Assembly: GCA_943788775.1 (NCBI GenBank)
Contig: CALSRO010000005.1
Coordinates: 682,001-746,000 of the forward strand
Direction: 5' to 3'
DNA length: 64,000 nt
DNA from: an uncultured Flavobacteriales bacterium
GTDB lineage: Bacteria; Bacteroidota; Bacteroidia; Flavobacteriales_G; Salibacteraceae
Shown here: positions 44,644-53,572 of the stretch, piece after piece
Layout of the letters: each line of letters begins with the position of its first letter
Position numbering within the stretch: position 1 is the stretch's first letter
The notes under the pieces: model-generated
What the model was told of the DNA's origin: nothing
Seen by the model: the letters and a program-made list of their open reading frames with translations, nothing else
Database searches by the model: none
Translations under genes and position numbers: made by a program

Positions 44644-46110
44644 TCATTGTTGCAACAGCCAATTGGCAGGGGCATAGTCGTCAGTGAGAATTGTGGCTGA
44701 ATTCAAATTTTCTAATACGATTTGCTGATCCAACATGTTTTGAACTCTGTTTTTTTGACTGGTTTCTATTTGCTTTTCGAGCCCATTGTAAGCAACCAAA
44801 ATGTTGTTTTTTATCGCGGCATCTTGACCATCATCCACTTGAAAAACAATAACGTTGTCAAAAACAGATATTGCCGTTTTGACTTGGCTTTTTAGAAATA
44901 GAGAATGGACTCCTTCTATGCTGCCTAGCACATTGGATAGCATGATGCCGTCTGTATTTAACCTGTCTTCGATCTGCTGATAGCATTCCTGAGTGGTCAT
45001 GTGAAATGGAACTTCAAATGGAGAGGTGAATACATCATTGATAATGATGTCGTATTTTTTTTGAACACTTCGTAAATACATCCTAGCATCTTGATGAAAA
45101 ATGCGTGTTGAGCTCGCTTGAACAAAATGGAAATGCTCCGTGCTCAGTTTAGTGAGCTCCGGGTCGATTTCAACCACGTCCATTTGTTTATCGGGATATT
45201 GTTCTTGAAATAGTTTTGGATAGGAATACCCTCCAGCTCCGAGCATGAGGCAGTGTTCAAAGCTTGGATTAAAATGCTCACATAGGTTGAAATATTCAGA
45301 GTAAGGAAATAACTGTTCGCTAATGGGATTGTCAACCCACATCCCTGCATTTACGTGTCCATTTAGCGACATGTATCTCGCTTCTCGACCCTGCGCTAGA
45401 GCATCATAAATCCAAATACGATTATATGCGCTGTCCACGTCTAAATAAGGTCGTGAGAGTCGAGAGAAAGCCACGTTTGAGATCAACGATAGTACGGTAA
45501 TTCCAATCAAAATCTTATTGGATTGACGACCAATGATTATTCCTAATAGCAATAAAAGGGAAGCTAATATCCAGAGAATGTTGGTGGTGCCGAAAGCTGG
45601 TATTAACACGGTCGCACTGAGGAAAGTTCCAAGAATGCTACCTATCGCAGAAACGGCATAGAACCGACCTGCAGCTTTGCCCGAATTTTCAATATTAGTA
45701 AGACCCAATCGCAGTGCATACGGGAAAACGGCAGCCAGCAAAAATGCGGTAGGACCGAATAAAAGTAGTGCCGCAGTGGATGAAGCAATGAGCGCATGCA
45801 CACCTAAGGAGGCCAAAGGCATCAGAAATTGATTCTTTCCAAGATTCATTAAGCAGATGAATATCGCTGCGAGTAGAATGAAAGAGGCTAAGCGCTTTGA
45901 ATTTTGGGATTTATCCGCTTGCTGGCCACCGTAATAGTAGCCCGCAGACATTGCCAAAAGAATGATCCCAATGATAGAAACCCAGATATACGTGCTTGTA
46001 CCAAAGAATGGTGCCAGAACGCGAGATCCGATTATCTCAAATGCCATGACGACAAAACCGCAAACGAATACGGTGAGGTAAAGGAATTTGAGATTCTGGT
46101 TTTCAATCAT
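44644..46110 (-). CDS. Fused membrane / spermidine-synthase-like protein
   Basis: A 488-residue protein. The N-terminal half (about 1-215) has seven to eight hydrophobic helices. The C-terminal half is a Rossmann methyltransferase-type fold of the spermidine synthase family (HCLMLGAGGYSYPKLFQEQY, MDVVEIDPELTKLSTEHF, YDIIINDVFTSPFEVPFHM). Such fused proteins are common in Bacteroidota. Polyamine synthase activity is not assured, because the family includes proteins of unknown substrate. Confidence 0.85.
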   Translation of the reverse strand: MIENQNLKFLYLTVFVCGFVVMAFEIIGSRVLAPFFGTSTYIWVSIIGIILLAMSAGYYYGGQQADKSQNSKRLASFILLAAIFICLMNLGKNQFLMPLASLGVHALIASSTAALLLFGPTAFLLAAVFPYALRLGLTNIENSGKAAGRFYAVSAIGSILGTFLSATVLIPAFGTTNILWILASLLLLLGIIIGRQSNKILIGITVLSLISNVAFSRLSRPYLDVDSAYNRIWIYDALAQGREARYMSLNGHVNAGMWVDNPISEQLFPYSEYFNLCEHFNPSFEHCLMLGAGGYSYPKLFQEQYPDKQMDVVEIDPELTKLSTEHFHFVQASSTRIFHQDARMYLRSVQKKYDIIINDVFTSPFEVPFHMTTQECYQQIEDRLNTDGIMLSNVLGSIEGVHSLFLKSQVKTAISVFDNVIVFQVDDGQDAAIKNNILVAYNGLEKQIETSQKNRVQNMLDQQIVLENLNSATILTDDYAPANWLLQQ

Positions 46111-46197
46111 TCAAGCAAAGTTAGTGGCGATTCAAGCAAATCGGGTTTTATACAAAGATTCGTATACCGATCATTCGAGATTCGCCATTGTTAAGGT

Positions 46198-46205
46198 TAC
46201 ATTTG
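46198..46205 (+). promoter_or_regulatory. -7 box of the ffh promoter
   Basis: TACATTTG, a perfect match to TANNTTTG, 22 bases before the ffh ATG. A TTC at about 21 bases upstream may be a degenerate -33. Confidence 0.5.
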
Positions 46206-46227
46206 CCCCTCCAAAATGGGTATGTAA

Positions 46228-47574
46228 ATGTTTGAAAGTTTATCAGAGAAATTAGAACGATCCTTTAAATTATTAAAAGGGCAGGGACAAATTACTGAGA
46301 TCAACGTGGCAGAGACCATGAAGGAGATCAGGAGATCGTTGTTGGATGCGGATGTCAACTATAAAATCGCGAAGGATTTTACGGATACGGTAAAGCAAAA
46401 AGCATTGGGTCAAAATGTGTTGACTGCCGTTTCTCCGGGTCAATTGCTCATTAAGATTACCCGTGATCAATTAGCGGAATTGATGGGTGGCGAATCCGAG
46501 CCCATTAACATTACTGGTAAACCGGCAATCATTCTAATGGCTGGCCTTCAAGGTTCTGGAAAGACAACGCACACAGGCAAACTTGCCCAGTACCTTAAAA
46601 ACAAAAAGGGACGTTCTGTTCTGTTAACTGCCTGTGATGTTTACCGTCCTGCCGCGATTGACCAGCTGGAGGTAGTAGGTAAGCAAGTGGGTGCTGAAGT
46701 GTACACCGAAAGAGACAATAAAAATCCAGTTGAAATTGCCAAGAACGCCATTCAGCATGCGCGCAGCAAGGGATACAACACAGTTATCGTGGATACAGCC
46801 GGTCGTTTGGCAGTAGATGCGGAAATGATGGATGAAATTGAAGCTATTAAAAAGGCTATTGATCCATCTGAAACGTTGTTTGTAGTCGATTCCATGACTG
46901 GTCAAGATGCGGTGAATACTGCGAAAGCGTTCAATGAACGAATCAATTTTGATGGTGTAATCCTGACCAAGCTAGACGGTGACACAAGAGGTGGTGCAGC
47001 ATTGAGTATTCGTTCCGTGGTAGAAAAACCGATCAAGTTCGTAGGACTTGGCGAAAAAATGGATGCCTTGGATGTGTTTCATCCTAACCGAATGGCGGAC
47101 CGAATCTTGGGCATGGGCGATATTGTTTCTCTCGTTGAAAAGGCGCAAGAACAATATAACGAAGAGGAGGCGAAACGCATCCAAAAGAAAATCGCCAAAA
47201 ACAAATTTGACTTCAATGATTTCATTGGTCAGATTCAGCAAATCAAAAAGATGGGTAACGTCAAAGATTTGATGGGGATGATTCCAGGAATGGGAAAGGC
47301 ATTGAAGGGAGTGGATATTGATGATGACGCATTCAAAGGGATCGAGGCAATCATACAATCTATGACTAATTACGAGCGCGAAAATCCACATGTGATTAAT
47401 GGAACACGAAGGCAGCGGATTGCTTCTGGTTCTGGGTCATCGGTGAATGAGGTTAATCGTTTGTTAAAGCAGTTCGAAGACATGCGAAAAATGATGCGCA
47501 TGATGAACGACAAGTCAAAAATGACCCAAATGATGAGTGCCATGAAAGGCGCGCAAGGCGGACCAAGAAGATAA
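46228..47574 (+). CDS. ffh: Signal recognition particle protein Ffh
   Basis: A 448-residue SRP GTPase that binds signal sequences of membrane proteins and SRP RNA. N domain (about 1-90), G domain with GLQGSGKTTHTGKLA, DTAGRLAVD, TKLDGDTRGGAAL and GLGEKMDALDVF, and a methionine-rich M domain at the end (EDMRKMMRMMNDKSKMTQMM). Length is normal. It is followed after 6 bases by folD. Confidence 0.98.
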   Translation: MFESLSEKLERSFKLLKGQGQITEINVAETMKEIRRSLLDADVNYKIAKDFTDTVKQKALGQNVLTAVSPGQLLIKITRDQLAELMGGESEPINITGKPAIILMAGLQGSGKTTHTGKLAQYLKNKKGRSVLLTACDVYRPAAIDQLEVVGKQVGAEVYTERDNKNPVEIAKNAIQHARSKGYNTVIVDTAGRLAVDAEMMDEIEAIKKAIDPSETLFVVDSMTGQDAVNTAKAFNERINFDGVILTKLDGDTRGGAALSIRSVVEKPIKFVGLGEKMDALDVFHPNRMADRILGMGDIVSLVEKAQEQYNEEEAKRIQKKIAKNKFDFNDFIGQIQQIKKMGNVKDLMGMIPGMGKALKGVDIDDDAFKGIEAIIQSMTNYERENPHVINGTRRQRIASGSGSSVNEVNRLLKQFEDMRKMMRMMNDKSKMTQMMSAMKGAQGGPRR

Positions 47575-47580
47575 AAGAAC

Positions 47581-48456
47581 ATGGAATTACTGGACGGCAA
47601 AGCGATATCGAAACAACTCAAAGAGGAAATCAGGGAAGAGGTAGCTGTAATGGTTGCTAAAGGACATCGCCCACCTCATTTAGCCGTTATTTTGGTTGGA
47701 AATAATGCCGCCAGCGAGACATATGTCAGCGCTAAGGTAAAGGCCTGTAAAACCACAGGTTTTGAAAGTTCCTTGCTACAATTTCCACCAGAAATCACTC
47801 AAGAAATGCTGCTTCAGACCATTGATGAACTCAATGAAAATGAAGAGGTGGATGGTTTTATTGTGCAATTACCCTTACCAAAACACATCGATTCTAAAAC
47901 GGTGATTGAGAGAGTAATTCCTACTAAAGATGTGGATGGTTTTCACCCCATCAATGTTGGGAAAATGGCGCTCGGACTGGACGCCTTTATTTCAGCAACA
48001 CCGGGCGGAATTATCGAGTTATTGAAGAGGTATGAAATTCAAACAGAGGGTAAGCATTGCGTGGTTCTAGGGCGAAGTAATATCGTTGGCGGCCCGATGG
48101 CTATGTTGATGAGAAGAAATACCTACCCAGGAAATTCGACTGTGACGGTGGCGCACTCGAGAACGAATAACTTAAAGGAAATTTGCCTCCAAGCTGATAT
48201 CTTGATCGCTGCGATTGGTAAACCTGAATTTGTAACGGCAGATATGGTGAAGGAAGGTGCGGTAGTCGTTGATGTAGGGATCAATCGAGTGGATGACTCT
48301 ACCAGAGAAAGAGGTTACAGATTAACGGGCGATGTAGATTTTAAGAATGTGGCGAACAAGTGTAGTTACATCACTCCTGTTCCTGGTGGAGTTGGTCCAA
48401 TGACCATTGCTTATCTTCTGAATAACACAATGATTGCGGCTCGAAAGAGAATGTAA
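47581..48456 (+). CDS. folD: Bifunctional methylenetetrahydrofolate dehydrogenase/cyclohydrolase
   Basis: A 291-residue enzyme that interconverts 5,10-methylene-THF and 10-formyl-THF in the cytoplasm. Signature stretches include [16 protein letters not shown] (catalytic Lys), [32 protein letters not shown] and [16 protein letters not shown]. Co-transcribed with ffh, 6 bases downstream. Confidence 0.97.
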   Translation: MELLDGKAISKQLKEEIREEVAVMVAKGHRPPHLAVILVGNNAASETYVSAKVKACKTTGFESSLLQFPPEITQEMLLQTIDELNENEEVDGFIVQLPLPKHIDSKTVIERVIPTKDVDGFHPINVGKMALGLDAFISATPGGIIELLKRYEIQTEGKHCVVLGRSNIVGGPMAMLMRRNTYPGNSTVTVAHSRTNNLKEICLQADILIAAIGKPEFVTADMVKEGAVVVDVGINRVDDSTRERGYRLTGDVDFKNVANKCSYITPVPGGVGPMTIAYLLNNTMIAARKRM

Positions 48457-48549
48457 ATTCATTTGAGATTCTACTTATTAACAGCTCTACGTATTGAAAA
48501 ACTCTAATACACCATCAAATTGTGATGGGTCTTGGACGTTATTTGTGGG

Positions 48550-49560
48550 GTGAAGGAATTACTCCATGCGGACTTATCGGGCCTAAACACTTTTGGATTA
48601 CCGTCCATGGCTGAGCGACTTGTTGTTGCTGAGTCTAAGACAGATGTGTCATCCTATTTTGAGAAAGAACAACCTGTTCCATCACTAATACTTGGAGGAG
48701 GTAGCAATTTACTGCTGACGCGCAATATTCAGGGCACTGTTCTGAAGATCGAAATTCCGGGTATCGAAGTGCTGAATGAAACATCAGAACATGTTTATGT
48801 GAAAGTGGGTGCTGGTGAAGTTTGGCATCAATTTGTACTTCATGCAATCGCAAATAATTGGGCTGGAATTGAGAATCTCTCCCTAATTCCAGGAAACGTG
48901 GGTACAGCTCCAATGCAAAATATTGGTGCCTACGGTGTTGAAATCAAATCGGTTTTTCATGAGTTGGAGACATTTCTTATGGATGAATCTCGATTTGAAA
49001 CTTTCAGTTTGAATCAATGCGAATTTGGCTATCGTGAAAGCATTTTTAAGCGAAAGCTAAAAAACAAGGCAGTCATCACTTCAGTCACCTTCAAGCTCAA
49101 TAAGAATCCATTGTTCAATACAAAATATGGAGCCATTGAGCAGGAGTTGGTACGGCTAGGAATTCAGGATTTATCGATAAAGGCTATCAGCGATGCGGTG
49201 ATCAATATTCGCCAAAGCAAATTGCCAGATCCAAAGAAGATTGGGAATAGTGGCAGCTTTTTTAAGAACCCAGTAATTGAGCAAACTCATTTTGAGCGTT
49301 TGCAAAAAGAGTTTGACGGCATCGTTGGATATCCTGCAGGTGAGGGATCAATGAAAGTAGCTGCAGGTTGGCTGATCGAGCGGGCAGGATTCAAGGGAAA
49401 ACGAATTGGAAATTATGGTGTACATGATCGCCAAGCGCTGGTCTTAGTAAACTATGGAGGAGCCAAAGGCAATGAAATTTTTGAATTATCCGAAGAGATT
49501 ATTTCAACCATTAAAAAGCAATTCGATATCGAGTTGGAGCGAGAAGTCAATGTGATCTAA
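48550..49560 (+). CDS. murB: UDP-N-acetylenolpyruvoylglucosamine reductase
   Basis: A 336-residue FAD enzyme that makes UDP-MurNAc for peptidoglycan. NTFGLPSMAERL starts the FAD-binding domain, and ILGGGSNLLLT, IPGNVGTAPMQNIGAYGVE, FGYRESIFK and IGNSGSFFKNP (catalytic Ser) are present. The GTG at 48550 gives the usual dozen residues before NTFG; a TTG at 48532 would add six. It overlaps the end of the convergent small gene by 14 bases. Confidence 0.94.
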   Translation: MKELLHADLSGLNTFGLPSMAERLVVAESKTDVSSYFEKEQPVPSLILGGGSNLLLTRNIQGTVLKIEIPGIEVLNETSEHVYVKVGAGEVWHQFVLHAIANNWAGIENLSLIPGNVGTAPMQNIGAYGVEIKSVFHELETFLMDESRFETFSLNQCEFGYRESIFKRKLKNKAVITSVTFKLNKNPLFNTKYGAIEQELVRLGIQDLSIKAISDAVINIRQSKLPDPKKIGNSGSFFKNPVIEQTHFERLQKEFDGIVGYPAGEGSMKVAAGWLIERAGFKGKRIGNYGVHDRQALVLVNYGGAKGNEIFELSEEIISTIKKQFDIELEREVNVI

Positions 49561-49774
49561 AAGTCTCAAACTCTTCTTCGGTGCTTTCTTCCCAATAGCC
49601 ATTCGTCATGGCAATCATATCTTGAATGAACAAGCGGTCAGGGTGGATTTTCGCTTCGAATCCATGCTCTTCTTTTTTACTTCCTGTGAGCTTGATTTCC
49701 AAAAATGTATCCATAGAATCAATTCTGAAAAACGACTTGTTGTTACTGTATTTTCGGAAAACTGGGAATTTCAT
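49547..49774 (-). CDS. Small conserved-type protein, function unknown
   Basis: A 75-residue protein if started at ATG 49774 (MKFPVFRKYSNNKSFFRI); the frame continues 9 codons upstream. The sequence is compact, mixed alpha/beta and acidic at the C terminus (GYWEESTEEEFETF). I recall similar 70-75 residue proteins in other Flavobacteriia with the same start pattern, but no function is known. It is antisense to the last 14 bases of murB. Confidence 0.65.
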   Translation of the reverse strand: MKFPVFRKYSNNKSFFRIDSMDTFLEIKLTGSKKEEHGFEAKIHPDRLFIQDMIAMTNGYWEESTEEEFETFRSH

Positions 49775-49896
49775 TGGTGCGAAGGTATTGGAAAGCTGCA
49801 CCCGATTTATGAATAGGAGAATGCAACAGCAAGACAGATTTATTTATGAAGGATTAATCTATTTCAATTTGTAGTTGTTTAACCATCTTTGAAAAC

Positions 49897-50502
49897 ATGA
49901 TTTCCAATAATCCATTTTACATTTCTGGCCGAAAGAAATTTGAGTCAAAAGATTTTGCAGGAGCGCTTAGCGATTACAACAAAGCCCTGGAATCAGAAGA
50001 AAACCCTTCCATATATAGTGAGCGTGGCGTTGTTTGGTATTACCTCGGTGACAAGACTAAAAGCCTGGCCGACATGGACTATGCGGCAATGCTCGAACCA
50101 TCAAACCCTTATCGTTATTCAAGTCGGGCTTATATTAAAGATTGGATTGGTGATATTGAAGGTGCTATTAAAGACTATGAAAAGGCAGTCGCCTTAGATC
50201 CTGAAGACAGTATCGCTTTTAATAATCTGGGACTCCTGCAGGAAAAGCAGGGTTACTTGGATAAAGCAAAGTCCAACTACGAGCGAGCGGATAAGCTGGA
50301 AGGTGTGGATGAATTGCTCGAAAAAATAAGAGCGGAACAAAAGGAGTTACATGATAAGGATGTCGCCAAAGGAACAGACTCTGAGCAAGTGGCTTATAGA
50401 GAAAAAATTTCGGTTTTCGCGTTGTTGCGATCCACCTTTAGCTCTAAGAATGGCTGGAAAGAATACATAGATTTTATTCGCAATGGCTTCCGAATCGGAT
50501 AA
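49897..50502 (+). CDS. TPR-repeat protein
   Basis: A 201-residue protein without a signal peptide. Three TPR units (about 8-110: FAGALSDYNKALESEENPSI, KSLADMDYAAMLEPSNPYR, GAIKDYEKAVALDPEDSIAF) are followed by a helical tail. Its last 20 bases overlap the start of the AddB-like nuclease gene, so the two are co-transcribed and may form a complex. Confidence 0.85.
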   Translation: MISNNPFYISGRKKFESKDFAGALSDYNKALESEENPSIYSERGVVWYYLGDKTKSLADMDYAAMLEPSNPYRYSSRAYIKDWIGDIEGAIKDYEKAVALDPEDSIAFNNLGLLQEKQGYLDKAKSNYERADKLEGVDELLEKIRAEQKELHDKDVAKGTDSEQVAYREKISVFALLRSTFSSKNGWKEYIDFIRNGFRIG

Positions 50503-53230
50503 ACAATATTTCCTAGATCGGCTTGCCAATAAAATTGCTAAACAACCCGGTGATTTGTTGGTAGTACTGCCCAATAGACGCTCGCAATACATTTTAGCTG
50601 ATCGCCTAAAGGGCTTACAGGTGGATAAGGATCGAATATCGATTCGGACTGCGGATCAGTTAATGGAAGAATTGTCTGGCCTGGAATTGGTTGAGCCGCA
50701 AGAGGCACTAGTAGCATTTTACAATGCTTACAAAAAAGTAGAAACATCGCCTCAATCATTTGAAGAATTCACAGTTTGGGCGACTACATTTCTGCAAGAT
50801 GTGAACGATGTCGATTTGCACTTGGTAGATATTGATCAGCTCTATCAGCAAATTGGTGAATATCAATCCATTGATTTGGATAATGCGGAACCTGGACCAA
50901 TGGAAAAGGGTTTTCGATCCTTTTGGCAGCGCCTTCCAGACTATTACCGAGCCTTGCAGATTGAGCTAAAATCAATCGAGCTTGGGTATCGAGGCTTGAT
51001 TTATAGAACTGTTGCCAGTCATTGCGATTCGGATGAAAAAGAATTAAAAACTAGGTTGGGCGATAAAACTACCTTTTGGGTCGGTGTCATTCCAGGAAAC
51101 CCTAGTGAGCAAAGACTACTTAGATGGATCAGAGAAAATGAGCGCCTAGAGGTGTTTGTTGATATCGATGATTATTATGTGAAACGTCTGAATCACGAGG
51201 CGGGCAGATTCTTTAGAGAAGATCAAGTTTTGTCCAATGCACTTTGGAAAGTGGATATGCTACAAACCTCCACAAAGCGCATGGACGTTTATCCTACAAC
51301 TGGATTAACTGCCCAAGTTTTAAGAGCGAAGGACATTGTTAGACAATTGCCAACGGAGGAGAAGAACCAATCGGTCATAGTTGTTTCCGATTCCAAATTA
51401 GTGACCCCGGTGATGGCATTATTGCCTAACGAAGAGGAAGAATTGAATATCACATTCGGGCATAAATTGGGTAAAACGTCAATCCATCGTTTTGTGATGT
51501 TATTGCTAAACCTGCACGCTAATGCCCTTGAGCGCAATGGTAAACTATCCTTCTATCACAAGCAAGTTGCTGATATTTTGAAACTCCCAGAAGTGAATGT
51601 TTGGCTGAATGGTGCTTCGGTTTGGGCTCAATTAGAACCCACTGTTCTAGACCAGAATTGGAAGTACATTTCTAAGGACTGGCTGAGAGATCAACTTTCC
51701 AATGATATGTTCAATGAACGTGTTTATGATGTTTTGTTTGATTGGGATGATCGTTCCGAATTCATTGCAGAACGTATTTCATTGATTTTGGCGGATTGGA
51801 ACAAGTTGAAATCAACGCTACACCTTTCGCAAATTGATAAGAGCGCGTTGCCAGTTTACGCGAAGAAATTCAATCAACTTTTTACTCAGTTCGGTGAGGT
51901 GCTAGATTCAACATCCTTGGCCTCCATTCGAAAGTTTATTCATCGGCATATGAGTTTTGCGACCTTTCAATCGGGAGATTCGCTAGGTGTAGGACTCCAA
52001 GTGATGAGTTTGTTTGAAACCCGAATGATTGATTTCAAACACGTCATCTTTATTGGTGCCTCAGATGATAATCTTCCTGGTACTCCCAACCAAACCACGC
52101 ACATTCCATTTATTCATCGAAAGCATTTTGGCTTACCTACGTTGCATGATAGTCAGTCATTAACGGCATACCATTTTTACAGATTGCTTCAACGTGCCGC
52201 ACAAGTACACTTTATCTACAATACATCATCAGAAGCACTGAGCGGTGGTGAACCCTCTCGATACCTGCTGCAATTACAATTAGAACTAGCTAAGCAGAAT
52301 TCGAAATTTAGTATTCATGTACATGATGAAATAGTAAATCTGGCTCATGACGCACAGAAAGAACTTGAAATTCAGAAATCAGAGCATGTGATTGACGCGG
52401 TGAAAAAATCCTTGAGGTCTAGATTGTCTCCATCCGCGATCAATAAATTCATTAACAGTCCTATTGAGTTTTATTACTACTACGTTTTAAGGATTAGCGA
52501 GCAAGACAAAGTGGAAGAGGATATGGAGGCAAATACGTTTGGATCCGTGGTTCATGATGTGCTGGAGGAGCTATACCTCCCTTTTGTCGGCAAAATGATT
52601 GTTGCAGAAGAATTAAAATCTAATTTGGAGACGAGCGATGAAAGGGTGATAAATAGATTTTTGAAGGATTTCAGTGAGGAGGATATTTCCCGGGGAAAAA
52701 ATCTGATACAAGTAGAGCTAGCTAAATATTATGTGAAGCGATTTGTTGAACAAGATTTGAGTGAAATGGCCGAAAATGGAGTGGTCAAAATATTAGCCCT
52801 TGAGGATAAACTTGATGAGACCATCCAGATTGGAGAACTCCCAATAAGACTGTTAGGTTACGCAGATAGAATTGATGAAAGAGGGGGTGTGGTACGAATC
52901 ATCGATTATAAAACTGGTAAGGTGGAAGCAAAAGAATTGAAGGGGTCCATGAGTAGTTTCTTCTCAGAAAGCAAATTTTCAAAAGCCCTTCAATTGGTGT
53001 TTTATAAATGGGCATATGCTAGGAGGCACGGCATGCCCACCAGTGAGATAATGAGTAGTATCTATTCATTCAGGAATCAGAAAGAAGGATATATGTCTCT
53101 TCAAGTTTCTGACGCAGATGACCTTTTCATAAGTGGTTTTGAAAAAGGGGTGACAGAAATTGTTTCTCAAATGCTGGATGAAACGCAGCCTTTCAAGCAT
53201 AAAGCTGATTCGAAATACACGACCTTTTAG
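50483..53230 (+). CDS. AddB-like PD-(D/E)XK nuclease/helicase-type protein
   Basis: A 915-residue protein. The first 600 residues follow the inactivated-helicase architecture of AddB-type proteins (LLVVLPNRRSQYILADRL near the N terminus, HVIFIGASDDNLPGTPNQ at about 515). The C-terminal part carries a RecB-type nuclease domain: SPSAINKFINSPIEFYYYYV (about 655), FGSVVHDVLEELY and the catalytic RIDERGGVVRIIDYKTGK (about 800). In Bacteroidota it works with an AddA-like helicase in double-strand break repair; that partner is not in this window. Confidence 0.9.
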   Translation: MASESDKQYFLDRLANKIAKQPGDLLVVLPNRRSQYILADRLKGLQVDKDRISIRTADQLMEELSGLELVEPQEALVAFYNAYKKVETSPQSFEEFTVWATTFLQDVNDVDLHLVDIDQLYQQIGEYQSIDLDNAEPGPMEKGFRSFWQRLPDYYRALQIELKSIELGYRGLIYRTVASHCDSDEKELKTRLGDKTTFWVGVIPGNPSEQRLLRWIRENERLEVFVDIDDYYVKRLNHEAGRFFREDQVLSNALWKVDMLQTSTKRMDVYPTTGLTAQVLRAKDIVRQLPTEEKNQSVIVVSDSKLVTPVMALLPNEEEELNITFGHKLGKTSIHRFVMLLLNLHANALERNGKLSFYHKQVADILKLPEVNVWLNGASVWAQLEPTVLDQNWKYISKDWLRDQLSNDMFNERVYDVLFDWDDRSEFIAERISLILADWNKLKSTLHLSQIDKSALPVYAKKFNQLFTQFGEVLDSTSLASIRKFIHRHMSFATFQSGDSLGVGLQVMSLFETRMIDFKHVIFIGASDDNLPGTPNQTTHIPFIHRKHFGLPTLHDSQSLTAYHFYRLLQRAAQVHFIYNTSSEALSGGEPSRYLLQLQLELAKQNSKFSIHVHDEIVNLAHDAQKELEIQKSEHVIDAVKKSLRSRLSPSAINKFINSPIEFYYYYVLRISEQDKVEEDMEANTFGSVVHDVLEELYLPFVGKMIVAEELKSNLETSDERVINRFLKDFSEEDISRGKNLIQVELAKYYVKRFVEQDLSEMAENGVVKILALEDKLDETIQIGELPIRLLGYADRIDERGGVVRIIDYKTGKVEAKELKGSMSSFFSESKFSKALQLVFYKWAYARRHGMPTSEIMSSIYSFRNQKEGYMSLQVSDADDLFISGFEKGVTEIVSQMLDETQPFKHKADSKYTTF

Positions 53231-53514
53231 AGGGTAATTGTTACAACTCCGGTGTGCAGTAATTGGTTTCCTGAACTAATCGCGAATAAATAATCTCCAC
53301 CCACTAAATCTCCTATTGGGAGTACGAATTCATTGCCATAGCGAACATCAACAGAACGTACCTTGATCCCATCTAAATTGATCAGATCGAATCTTGCTGG
53401 AAGTGAAAGTTCTCCTTTAATCCTATACAACATGTAGGCTTTGGAGATTGATAGGCTAAGCCTAATGGTATTTTGACTTTTTGGAATCATCTTGTTACGC
53501 TCATTCAGACGCAA
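53227..53514 (-). CDS. Stand-alone T9SS sorting-domain-like small protein
   Basis: A 95-residue frame (an ATG at 53490 would give 87 residues). The C-terminal 60 residues (RFDLINLDGIKVRSVDV, EFVLPIGDLVGGDYLFAISS, LLHTGVVTITL) have the strand pattern and the 'G-Y-L/F' feature of a T9SS C-terminal domain, yet no signal peptide or cargo domain precedes them. It could be a remnant of a lost cargo gene. It overlaps the nuclease gene's stop by 4 bases. Confidence 0.5.
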   Translation of the reverse strand: MRLNERNKMIPKSQNTIRLSLSISKAYMLYRIKGELSLPARFDLINLDGIKVRSVDVRYGNEFVLPIGDLVGGDYLFAISSGNQLLHTGVVTITL

Positions 53515-53572
53515 CGGATGTCATCACCGTTGGGGTTTACTTGTTAACAACCTTTTAGATTGGGAGATTTAC

